Assembly (NCBI GenBank): GCA_001465935.1 | Contig: LNKV01000004.1 | Location: forward strand, 124,001-188,000 | DNA from: Clarireedia homoeocarpa | Taxonomy: Eukaryota; Ascomycota; Leotiomycetes; Helotiales; Rutstroemiaceae | DNA length: 64,000 bases | Direction of reading: 5' to 3' | Shown: positions 24,079-33,743 of the stretch, in pieces | Layout of the letters: each line of letters starts with the position of its first letter | Position numbering within the stretch: the stretch's first letter is position 1 | Program-made: the position numbers and the translations under genes | The notes under the pieces: model-generated | What the model was told of the DNA's origin: nothing | The model's database searches: none | The model's input: only the letters and a program-made list of their open reading frames with translations

Positions 24079-25826
24079 CTAGTCATCGCTACAAAATTTA
24101 ACAAATATACGGACAAAATCCGCATTAAATTCCCAAAAAACTGTTTCTATCTTGCTCTTCCCGTTGTACTGAGAAATAGGCGACAGTTCTAGTATATTTT
24201 CCCCAGCTACCTTGCCGCCCCATTTGATTTGCCGACAACTTGTCACCATGGTTATACCTGCAATTGGAACACATTGAGAACCTACATTTTCTCTAAGGAT
24301 TGTCTCGAAGCCTGTGATTTCCTCATTCTCCTCGAACACATATGTAGGGTCAGCGCCAGTCCACTGGCCAAGGACATCGGGATGTCCCAGATCGTTAGCT
24401 GATCGGAATAGTAAACCGGTCACTTGTCCCGCACGAGAGTAATACAATGACGTGGATGGGTCGATCGATACTTGAACTGACTGATATCTTTTCTTCGGAG
24501 ATATTGAGGTCAAATATCCGCCTCTGGTATAAGACTGATATTCGAATGGGGTTTGGAAAAAAAATCTAGTGGCCATGATGAAGGGTGAGCTGGAAGAAAC
24601 AACTGTGGTTGCCGGTAAAACTCCAAAGCAATGCAACCGGCTGGATGACTTTGGTATATTAGCATATAATCACTCTATACCGACAGACAGAGACAGATGA
24701 ACCGTGAAACAGCCAGAGAATCTGGTAATGTGCTTTGATCTAGGAGCCTTGTATTCGACAAACTTCAATGCTGCCTTCGAAGATGGCCGAGGAAATGTTG
24801 CTGGTCTTATGGTGATTGGTGACAAACTAGGAATTATGTTCTAAATAGATGGAGAAGAACAAATAAAATGTTATCGCTACCTGTAAATGATGTACTCGGG
24901 AGTCTAGAATCCCAGAGTCCGGTTTATCCACCCTAATACTGACCAGTTTTTCATTATCACCTAGGAAAAACGCAAGAGAAGCTGCATTATGTGCGGAACC
25001 CCACAATCTCTCCTCACCTTGGGTGGAGGCGAATCCCATACCAGTAATACCTAGACCATAAGAGGTGCCAAAGAGGGGATATACCTTGATACAGAGGAGA
25101 GATTCGGAACTTTGATGTACATGACAAAATGAAGCTGAATAAAACGACTCGTTCTGTATTGCATGTAGAGCATCAATATCTTCTGTGTGCATCGAAGGAG
25201 TGGAAGAAGGGTATGGTAACTTCCACAGGAACCCATTGAAATCAACACGTTTCTGAGCATACATAGACATTCGGACAATCCTTATTGCCTAACGCAACAA
25301 ATCGGTTAGAAAGAATGTATGGCTAAAGGATGAATGAAAAAACATACATCTAGTCCAAGACAAATCCCCTCAATATTCTGCAAAGGCAATTGAGCTAGAG
25401 CAACTGTGGCTTTATCCTTGTCCGCTAGACTGTTAATATATGCTTCAGGATATAATTGCCCGAAATCCCGAATGATCAACAATCAACCACAAAGTCCCGT
25501 CAGGAGCCAAAGATATGATCTGCTCGTGAGGCTTGTCCACAACGTAACCCAGATTGATGAATCTACCATCGCATAATCGAAAACTTAGACCTGATATCCT
25601 ATCCATACCAGGAAGCGGGACATAGGAAGTTAATAGAGCTCGAAACGGAGACTCGTAATTGAGGCGTACAAACCGCCGAGATAGCTCTCGACAACTGTCC
25701 ATCAAATCGTCTGGTGTGGCGAGGCAAGATGCAGACCAGGTCTGCGTTTGGTGAAAATCTACCACAGTTACAGTAGAACCGATCTTGATGGTGGACGCTT
25801 CGAGCTTTGAAGGGTGCGGGGGTCAA
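24079..25826 (-). pseudogene. Degraded or mis-framed gene with a domain found in fungal F-box-type proteins (DUF7600-like)
   Basis: Three coding blocks follow each other on the minus strand. Block 1 (about 25826-25348) has GLSFRLCDGRFINLGYV. Block 2 (25288-24881) is joined to it by a good 59-bp GTATGT...TTAG intron. Block 3 (24648-24079) starts after a TGCTAAT branch site and CCAAAG acceptor (intron 24880-24649) and ends FCSDD. The order 'GLxF.DG..xLGY' then 'GxxL.L(D)A.xIVxM' resembles the domain that follows the F-box in many fungal proteins. Two faults are seen. Block 1 has no ATG upstream, its frame starting after a TGA. It also changes frame near 25445-25470. A weak GTGGTT...AACAG intron (25490-25430) would repair the phase but would remove residues that look conserved (DHSGFRAI). 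No F-box part is visible upstream, so a 5'-truncated relic is the simplest reading. Confidence 0.5.
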
Positions 25827-26718
25827 TCCCAGGCCTGCTAGATATTAAGGCTGGCCTGGCATGCATGGTAGCCATGCAAGTAGTGTGTTGGTTGGGATTC
25901 AAGCTCTTGGATTTCCGGTTGTCACAACTACTGTACGTGTATTTCAATCAGAGAAAGCAAGCGCCAGAGAAAGCTGGAGAAGTATAGGGAGCGAGGTGGT
26001 TGTGAAGCAGAAGAATGGATAATAAAATCTACTAGGGAGGTGTATCTATGCTCGTTTGTGCGAGTTGTTAGTGGGTTGCCTTTGTGAATTCGGGGTTGGT
26101 TAGGCCAGGTCGACCTCGTACAAAATTGACGCCCGGGTGAAGGAAGTGCTGGATCCTCAGATGTGACAGTGCTGGAATGAGCAGCACTGAATGATTATGC
26201 GGCCAATAAAATGACTAGTATAAGTATACTGGAGTGGATCCTTAGAGCCTCATGAAGTTTCGGCTGCTTTTCCGATTATACTCACTGAAATTTAGTATTC
26301 ATTTCTGAATTGGAACACCAGTCTGTGTAGAACTACTAACTATTGGACCAACTTCGGATTTCTGATTGTTCAAGTGCAATCTATACATTGAAAAGTTATA
26401 TATTTGATTATTCCAATATAACTAAGAACTCGTAGATCTTAAAGTATAGAAGTATTTGACGATAGCTGTTACTGCGTTGTATTGCATTGAATATTGTTTG
26501 TGATGCAATGTCATCGTCGCGTATTACTCCTAGGGGTGCCAGGCTAGGAAATAAATGATATCAAGGACGATAGACCCCTGTCAGGAACATCGTCATGATT
26601 GGTCAATTCACCCAGCCACCGACCTCCCATCAATAACAATAAACATCTCCAACCGCACCACTACCCTTACACCATTCACTTCATCCCATCCACGCAAGCC
26701 TCATAATCTCAAAATCAA
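25827..26718. other. Intergenic region upstream of the PLD-like gene
   Basis: AT-rich, without an ORF of note. The last 100 bp before the PLD start is pyrimidine-rich (CCACCGACCTCCC, CACCACTACCC), as is common near fungal transcription starts. No other feature seen. Confidence 0.5.
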
Positions 26719-28119
26719 ATGACAACTTCCCACCCATCATTCTCTCCCACTCTCTCCCACCCAACCTCATTCCACCTCGGCACCGGCCACGCCCTCTACA
26801 CGCATCTCCTCCCGCATCTCCTGCAAACCACGCAGCATTCCCTCCTTATTGTCACGTGCTTCTGGGCGCCCTCCTCTACCTCTCATCTCCTCTCCTCTTT
26901 TCTCCGGCAACTCTCCACCAAAGCCCTGTCCTCTCCCCGGCAACCCCCATCTAAAATCCACATCCGGATCTGCGTCTCCTCTCTCTCCGCCTTGCAAAAA
27001 GCCTTCCACACATCTTCCCCAAATGGAACTTTAATGCCACCAGAGAAACTGGGGCTCCCGAAACCGGAAGAGATCCCCGGTTTGGATTTGCGGATTAAGA
27101 GTATTTTCTTAAGGCCGTGTCACGTGTTGCATGGGAAATATATTATCCAGGATGGGCGGAATGTGTGGTTTCCGAGCGCAAATGTTAGTTGGGAGGACTG
27201 GGGAGAGGGGTGTATTGGGTTTGAGAGTGGAGAGGGAGCGAGTGGGTTAGCAGGGGATTTGATGAGGTATTGGGAAGGAATTTGGGATGGTGATGGGACG
27301 ATGAGCTTGAGGGCCCCCTTATCTCCAGCTCCAGTTTTAGGATTAAGTCCTCCCAATCTTTCTCAAATAAACCTAGGACGCGGTGCGGATCTCCTCTCCT
27401 CTATCACCTTCCCCTCCCTTCCCCCTCAAACCCATACCCTCCTTCTCCCGCACCCGCACTCCCCCTACAACCCCCTGCACATCTTCCTCCCCTCTTTCCT
27501 TGCCCCCTCTTCTCCTCCCCCACCTCCCACCCCACTCAACACATTCCTCCTCAATCAAATCTCCACCGCCCGCCACACCATCAAAATTTACACCCCGAAC
27601 CTAACCTACCGCCCGCTAATCACCGCTCTAATCGCCGCCCTGCACCGCGGCGTCGACGTGCGTATTGTGCTGCCGAAGAGAATGATGGTTTTCGAACAGC
27701 TGCTTACTGCAGGCACGGTGAGCGAGATTGAGGTTTGGCGAATGAGGAGGCGGTTGGTGAAGGGGAGGAATAGGGGGGTTGCGGATGAGGAAATGGGGGG
27801 CAGAGGAAATGTGGGGAGGTTGGAAATTGTGTGGTTTGATGCGCAGAGAGTTCGTGCAATAGGAGGGGATAGGATGATGGAGGAGGAGCAAGGAGAAAGG
27901 GATAGAATGGTGGGAGAAACCGGGGTCGTAGGAGAGAATAAAGGGCGACCGACAAAACTACATCTCAAGCTAACGATAGTAGACGACAAGGTAACGGTAC
28001 TAGGCAGTGGAAACATGGATCGAGCGAGCTGGGTAACGAGTCAGGAGGTGGGTGTCGCGGTATTTTCGGAAGAGGTAGCGAGGAGAGTAGGAGAGACGGT
28101 GAGCAGGGTTTATGGGTAG
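26719..28119 (+). CDS. Phospholipase D-like (HKD) protein
   Basis: Single exon, 466 aa. It carries both halves of a PLD active site: HGKYIIQD at about residue 138 and HLKLTIVDD near residue 415, each matching HxKxxxxD. Each is followed by the usual Asn/Ser strand (SANVSWED, GSGNMDRAS). Enzymes of this fold cut or transfer phosphodiester bonds in phospholipids (PLD, cardiolipin synthase) or in nucleic acids. The protein has no clear signal peptide, only modest hydrophobicity and Pro-rich inserts, and is about the length of bacterial-type cardiolipin-synthase/PLD-like fungal proteins, so its substrate stays open. With both HKD motifs complete it should be active. The start ATG follows a pyrimidine-rich leader and no other Met lies near. 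GC content is higher than in the flanking DNA. Confidence 0.85.
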   Translation: MTTSHPSFSPTLSHPTSFHLGTGHALYTHLLPHLLQTTQHSLLIVTCFWAPSSTSHLLSSFLRQLSTKALSSPRQPPSKIHIRICVSSLSALQKAFHTSSPNGTLMPPEKLGLPKPEEIPGLDLRIKSIFLRPCHVLHGKYIIQDGRNVWFPSANVSWEDWGEGCIGFESGEGASGLAGDLMRYWEGIWDGDGTMSLRAPLSPAPVLGLSPPNLSQINLGRGADLLSSITFPSLPPQTHTLLLPHPHSPYNPLHIFLPSFLAPSSPPPPPTPLNTFLLNQISTARHTIKIYTPNLTYRPLITALIAALHRGVDVRIVLPKRMMVFEQLLTAGTVSEIEVWRMRRRLVKGRNRGVADEEMGGRGNVGRLEIVWFDAQRVRAIGGDRMMEEEQGERDRMVGETGVVGENKGRPTKLHLKLTIVDDKVTVLGSGNMDRASWVTSQEVGVAVFSEEVARRVGETVSRVYG

Positions 28120-28269
28120 GAAGAGGGAGGAGGTTTTCGACCAATAATCGTCGGACAGCCTTCTTTCTTCGATTCTGGCCAGTTTTATGTCCTACGACTA
28201 TACTCTAATTAAATCATCGAAGAATATTATTTCGCGTTATTCATATCAAGAATTCTCATGTGATTCGCT

Positions 28270-28453
28270 GAGCAGTCTGGGGTCTCTACTCCAGAACCAT
28301 AGCGAGTCGATAAAGTACTATTAGAGAAGGTAGTATCTACTGAGCAGCCTAAGATCTCTGCTCCTTAACCACAGCGAGTCGACGAAATACTATTAAAAGA
28401 GATAATATCTACCGAGCAGCCTAGGACCCCTTTGCCTTTGGATTGAGAGCCTT
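28270..28453 (+). pseudogene. Decayed 72-bp tandem repeat that encoded a 24-residue repeat
   Basis: Units start at 28270, 28342 and 28414, exactly 72 bp (24 codons) apart. In one frame copy 1 reads EQSGVSTPEP, stop, then RVDKVLLEKVVST. Copy 2 reads EQPKISAP, stop, PQRVDEILLKEIIST. Copy 3 starts EQPRTPLPLD and ends at TGA. Substitutions between copies are mostly conservative (K/E, V/I, T/A), as for a protein repeat. The stop in copy 1 is TAG where copy 2 has CAG; the stop in copy 2 is TAA where copy 1 has GAA. So this looks like the remains of a repeat-containing protein gene. No start or other domain was found. The parent family is unknown. Confidence 0.6.
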
Positions 28454-29594
28454 GGCAACTTGTCTAGATTATATCTATATTTATTGTATACAGTTGTAGT
28501 TTTCCCTGGTAAATTTGGTGAGATACATTTAGAGATATACCAGTGACAGATATTTTGAGAATTGTAATCACGAAGTAACTAGTGATATCCCTGCTAGTCG
28601 AGATTTGTCAACTACAGTATACCTCGGGAAAGGAATATATAGGTATAAGACATCTATCCTATATAACTATTTCCATATAAATACGATCTAACTCTATATC
28701 CTTCACACCACAAAAGCAAATCAATAAACAAACCTATCGCAATCACAACGAACCTCGAGTAACAGAACTTATACATATGCCTACTTACTAACACATTCAC
28801 ATTCACAAGTCATTTCTAATACAATTACACACTATTAGGCAGCAGTAGGTATAGTAAAGTATATATATATCTACCCCGCCAAAACTACATTCTTATACTA
28901 ATCAAACAAACACCACTTCACCAGTAGAGTAGAGTAGATCTTGTAAGCGTTCCACCCACCAGAGAGTAGCAGCTTTCCGGCTATGTACTTACTATGTTGG
29001 TGGAGGTCCGATAGCGAGCATAAAGTTGGGTTCCAAGGAGGAGTCTGGTCGCGCTGCTGTTTATCTGCCGGGCTAGGGGAGGAGGAGGAGGAGGAGGAGG
29101 AGGAGGAGCACTGGGCCGGGGATGAAAGGTAGGGTCATATAACACGTAGATTAGTATCCATCGAAAATAGTATAACATAAATACTTGGCCTGATATCTCT
29201 TCGATGCTATTCTACTCACCTGTGAATTACTGATCAACCCTGCTAATTTAGATAAAGTGTGCTAATCGACTTAGTTACCGTATCAAAACTTGGAACATTA
29301 CTATACTTGTACGAGGAGTACTTACCTCCAATACCTTGACGCCACAAGATATCCTTGGAACCGTTATTACATCAAACCACACAGACCAAATGTGCGGAGT
29401 CCTAAAAGCTTTCTCATGCCATGCGCTTTAATTTCATCTGTACTCAGCGGATTAAAAAGCAGAAAACTTGAAAATCTTAATTCTAACTTGTAACTCTACA
29501 TAAGTATATATTTTGAATTCCCAATACGCTCAGATCAACCTGATTTCTGATATCTTATACTAGAATATGATTAAACACGGTAAATACACAAACT

Positions 29595-29629
29595 CGCGGC
29601 CTCCCCACAAATAAGATGGGGAAGTCGCG
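29595..29629. repeat. GC-rich hairpin in AT-rich DNA
   Basis: CGCGGCCTCCCC and GGGGAAGTCGCG pair over 12 positions with one mismatch and one G-T pair around an 11-base loop. It stands out from the AT-rich surroundings. It could be a transposon-end hairpin or a folded RNA; nothing else decides. Confidence 0.6.
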
Positions 29630-29953
29630 TAATGCTTATAGAGAGCTATACCACAATTGATCTGGTCTCAAGTCGCTTATTTTTGGGTCCCGTAATAAAG
29701 AGGCACATTTCCGTCGCTATCACTATTTTTTATTCCATCTTCCATATCTGTCTATTTCCATTTCTATCATCCATCGTTATATCCCTCCATTTCCATCGCT
29801 ATCCATATATTGTCCATCTCCATCTCGTAATATAATTACGATTATACGAGTACGATCTTTCTATCGCCATCTTTATATCCCTCTATCTCCATCGTACAAT
29901 ATCTATTACGAATTGAAATCGCTCCTATGCGCACTATATTGTGTTCTCAGTTA

Positions 29954-30237
29954 CTTAGGATAACCCCGTCTGTGGCCTGTGGTAGTCCATCAGCATCTGC
30001 TGCTTAGGATAACCCCGCCTGTGGGCCTGTGGTAGTCCATCAGCATTTGCTGCTTAGGATAACCCCGCCTGTGGCCTGTGGTAGTCCATCAGCATTTGCT
30101 GCTTAGGATAACCCCGCCTGTGGGCCTGTGGTAGTCCATCAGCATTTGCTGCTTAGGATAACCCCGCCTGTGGGCCTGTGGTAGTCCATCAGCATCTGCT
30201 GCTTAGGATAACCCCGCCTGTGGCCTGTGGTAGTCCA
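29954..30237. repeat. 49/50-bp minisatellite, 5.7 copies
   Basis: Units start at 29954, 30003, 30053, 30102, 30152 and 30202. Each begins CTTAGGATAACCCCG and ends AGCAT(T/C)TGCTG. Unit length alternates between 49 and 50 bp because of GG or GGG in the middle; other changes are single C/T differences. The last copy breaks off at GTAGTCCA. The array ends about 120 bp before the orphan ORF. It has no unique spacers, so it is not CRISPR-like. Confidence 0.95.
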
Positions 30238-30360
30238 AGAGTCAAGGCTGCTCTATAGCCTGGGTGGGTTGGGAATCACACGTAAAGTGTGGGCTATCAA
30301 TTTTTTTAATGCAGTCCCTCTTTAACTACGTGTATCGCTAATTTTAGTTATAGGCAAATT

Positions 30361-31827
30361 ATGTCGAATCCGACTAAAATTCTGGTGGAAAAATTCCAGC
30401 TACGACGCCTTCTCAGCGAGAGATCGTTTGCAACATGGAATGATAAATCAGATACACCTCGCTCACTAGGTGTTCGATCGCTTCGTAATAAGCAGAATAT
30501 CAAATTTATAATGGATATTTACCATGATATGGAAGGACATATTCATATCTACCTTTCCCTCACGGTGTTTTTCATGATAAAAAGAACAAAACATGAGGTA
30601 GAGACGTTATTGGTTGTTCCTCCAGACGCCGACTTCGGTGCTTCGGAGCCTTGTACGATGTCGAAATTCCGTGATTTAGCTGACGATACCGCTTCTGCTA
30701 TTCATGATGCTGAACTCAGCTCTTCAGCAGAGGTCATCTGTATAAAATTCGATCTACGTGCGAAGGGGTTTATCGTCATGAAGAAGAAGCTTACCGAGAC
30801 TGTCCTAAGCCGTAATCATACTTCAACACAATTGCTTCTTGACCTTGAATCTCTATCTCATGCGACAACCTTCACTGTATACTTCAAACCAAATACTTAT
30901 GCGAAGGTGGGCCTAAATAAACTTTGCGATCGCTTAAAAGAGTCTCCTACCAATACCCGCATAACCATGAAGGAAATGAAGGAAATGTACGAGGCAAAAG
31001 TGCCGAATATGTACATTCCAGAAGTGCCTGAATTAGTGGAATCAGAACCACCACCATACACCGGGAACCCGACTCAGCTATCCCCGGAAGTGCGGGTTCC
31101 TCAGTCACCATCAATCCCAAATGCAGACGTAAGGTCATCACCCAACTTTGAGGAAGCTATTCCACCGACACCAGATCCGCTGCCGATGTACCATGGTATT
31201 TTCTCGCCCGACTATGAACAGCCATTAGACGTGGCAGAAGACTTGGACCTTGACGATGTCTACAAAGATTTAGGACAGGCCGAAACATACCCTGAGGTGG
31301 ACTCGGACGAGGAATACTTTGCTGCACTGAATGCTCAACAACTAAGTCAACAACTCAGACAAGACGAAACCTCAATGACTCTTTCATTCCAATTCAGAGA
31401 GTGGCTAAATGCAGCAATAGCACACGATGGAAATATGTACCAACGCGAGGACCTGACTACAAAGCTTTTCACTCTCGGCACAAGTGTTCGCAAGTCTGAT
31501 GTTGAACTATTCAAAGCAACGAAACCTTGGTGCTCTGCACTGTTCCTTTTCGACCCATCAGATCCAAGCGGACAACCAAGCAAGCAAGCGGAAGGATATT
31601 TTGTTTCAGATATGGCCCAACTCATCAAATAGGTTAACAAATTTGATCCCAACGCTGAGGTGACCACGCTGAAGGATGATTTTCTACAGCTAGGTAGTGT
31701 TGCTCGTGCACGTGACATGGAGCAGTATATACGTCATAAATGTCGGATCATTTTTCGCATATTCGTCAATCCCAGGGTCTGGTCCGGAAAAAGAAAATTC
31801 TCGGAAATTAGTATTGGGTGTGAATAA
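30361..31827 (+). pseudogene. Orphan protein gene interrupted by an in-frame TAG
   Basis: An intact frame of 423 codons (30361-31632) ends at TAG 31630-31632. The same frame then stays open for 64 more codons to TAA at 31825-31827. That tail reads like protein (VNKFDPNAEV, LKDDFLQLGSVARARDMEQY, FRIFVNPRVW), so the TAG is probably a nonsense mutation, or it is read through. Reading Gln at the stop (CAG to TAG) fits LIK-Q-VNKF. The N-terminal 220 residues look globular (basic start, strands such as VICIKFDLRAKGF). Residues about 220-300 are Pro/Glu-rich (EPPPYTGNP, PPTPDPLPMYHG), then acidic (DSDEEYFAAL). The last part is helical. No transmembrane segment or known motif seen. I do not recognise the family and assign no function. 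A 49/50-bp minisatellite and a CACAC-GTAAA-GTGTG hairpin lie just upstream. Confidence 0.6.
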
Positions 31828-32602
31828 GCTAGATCAGCTGCATAATTCTCAAGTGGATGTTTATTTGTTTCCAGCTTTTATTCTTATATTACATAATGTA
31901 TGCGGCGGCTGGAAAATGGGGCCATTTCCCAGGCGGATGCGGATGCCTTTTTCCAGTCCCTAACCTATACTTGGTCTCAAGGATAAATAATTTCCCCCTT
32001 ATATTGTTGCGAAGCTATCACGAACTGTCATATGACTACAGGGGATCTTAGGCTCAGTGACTGGCTAGTCATAGCAGAACCCGATGGACAGTAGCACGTG
32101 ATGGAGCGCACTGCGGTCCAGGTTATCCAAGGAGAACGAAGGTCTATATAAGCAGATAGCATTTCATTAGTATATCCATGGAGCTTCGTGCTCAACTCAA
32201 TTCATTATTGCCCACCCAATAATAGTTACTACCATCAGCTAATTGATTCCCTGCCTAACGTCTAACAATAAACCTACTACCTTGCGAAGCACCGTATAAT
32301 ATCGTACAACTGTTGGCTGATCTACGATCCCTATCCCAGGCTAACAAGTTCTGTGTAAATACATGCTAGCTCAATGCAATAGCCGCGTGTACGACTCATA
32401 CGCAGTTGTAACAGGAAGAGGGAAGAGGGAAGAGGGAGGTGATGCGATAGAGATTTGGTTATTTATAAAACAAGATATGGATTTTTTGGTTTGACGATGA
32501 GGGAGTGAGTTGGGGTTGAGGGAATAGGGAAGTAGATTGATTGATTGTGTAGATTAACATTCTATTTTAGCCGCATATTTAGCTGCTCGCCTTTTCGCCT
32601 TT

Positions 32603-33076
32603 TCAACCTCCTCGCTTTTCAACCTCCTCGATTTTCTCGTCTTCATTCTTCTCGTCTTCATTCTCCTCGTCTTCATTCTCCTCGTCTTCATTCTCCTCGT
32701 CTTCATTCTCCTCGTTATCAATTTCCTCGTCTTCATTCTCCTCGTCTTCATTCTCCTCATCATCAATTTCCTCATCTGTAAATTACTCAACTGTCCTCTT
32801 AGACTTCGTAGTCTTGGAGTTCTTGTAGCGAGAAGATGTTTTCGGGATCTATCGATCATTTCTATAAACTCCAAACTGCTTTTTGATAGCTCTACCAGTC
32901 TCTTTGTCTACTCGACTCAGAAATTCTGTCACGAATTATATCGATATTAGTCAGAACCAAATCTCAGATATCTTCCAACTAACCTTTTCATTTTGTGCAA
33001 ACTGGTTTCGATCTTTCTCGTTAAACTTGTCGATTAAAGCAAGGATAGTTTCTATTGCCGACTTTCTCTTCGGCAT
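32603..33076 (-). pseudogene. Relic of a small gene with an acidic (Asn-Glu-Asp-Glu-Glu) repeat tail
   Basis: The proposed exon 1 (33076-32984) encodes 31 residues: MPKRKSAIETILALIDKF and on to FAQNEK. A GTTAGT donor, a TGACTAAT branch site and a GACAG acceptor make a 58-bp intron (32983-32926). The next block reads FLSRVDKETGRAIKKQFGVY and then, after TAG (32851-32849) and TAA (32785-32783), runs in the same frame into about ten ENEDE units before TGA at 32603. The exon join is one base short; one extra T would give an Asn and restore phase. So at least one indel and two stops break it. Both stops would read as Gln if C replaced T. Lys-rich start and acidic tail suggest a nuclear or chromatin protein, but that is a guess. 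Confidence 0.5.
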
Positions 33077-33212
33077 TTTCGCAACCTATAAAATATTATT
33101 ATTATAATTCAATAAAGATATCTTTGCTAGGTTAGATCAAATCAAGTTATGTAGTCGGTGAATCGCATCAAGTAGTAGTTTCAACAAATGATAGTGCTGT
33201 GGATACAACGAA

Positions 33213-33508
33213 TATAACTATGCCAAGCAGGGTCATATCGTGATGTTAATGCTGAAAGTAAGAAGTATATCAATGTAGCTCAGGGTATATAAATACAAGA
33301 AGCTATAAAGCAAATTCGTAAAATTTTAAGGATATAACTCTGCCAAGCAGATTCACATCAAATATAATCTTACTAAGTTAGGGTTATATCTAATATAACC
33401 CTGCTATAGTAAGGTTATATTATAACTTACCTGAGTAATATTGTCGTGAATTAGTTTTAGCGAAATTTAAGCGAGATGTATATAACCTTGCCAAGGTGAG
33501 GTTATATA
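33213..33508. repeat. Five copies of a 28-bp palindromic element
   Basis: Imperfect copies start at 33213, 33333, 33363, 33394 and 33481. Each begins TATAA(C/T)C and most end in GGTTATAT, so each is an inverted repeat around a TGCCAAG-like centre; the copy at 33481 is the cleanest (TATAACCT with AGGTTATA). Copies 2 to 4 are 30-31 bp apart. They lie just 3' of MCM6 in AT-rich DNA. Confidence 0.75.
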
Positions 33509-33743
33509 GTAATGTAGTTGTAAGTGTAAAGAAAAAATATAAAAGAAATCAAAAGTGAAGAAGTATAAGAAGTTCCTTGGCGTGAATTAGCTCTAACTCT
33601 AAATTTAAGCGAGCCACGAGTGAATACAGACAGCATATCTCGATACGCCAAACGCCCCCCTCCCACGCACCGCCTCCGAGTGAGTCCGTTCATCTCTGGT
33701 ATCTTTCCTACAGAATATGCTACCCCGATCCATCTACATGAAC

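Larger units (their letters stand above)
28120..30360. other. AT-rich repeat-bearing stretch upstream of the orphan ORF
   Basis: Non-coding today. Contains the decayed 72-bp coding repeat, a (GGA)n run (29079-29108), a GC-rich hairpin (29595-29629), a stretch of loose CCATC-rich units (about 29730-29900) and the 49/50-bp minisatellite. No intact gene is seen. Confidence 0.55.
31828..33743. other. AT-rich stretch with a gene relic and palindromic repeats
   Basis: Between the orphan gene and the MCM6 stop. Apart from the acidic-repeat relic and the palindromes listed separately, it holds AAGAGGG units near 32416-32437 and AT-rich DNA. No intact gene supported. Confidence 0.55.

Noticed and set aside
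24728..24844. 39-codon plus-strand frame reading FNAAFEDGRGNVAG
   Set aside because: Looks protein-like but lies inside an intron of the minus-strand gene, too short and without support.
29954..30237. CRISPR-like array
   Set aside because: Units are contiguous without unique spacers and the genome is fungal; it is a minisatellite.
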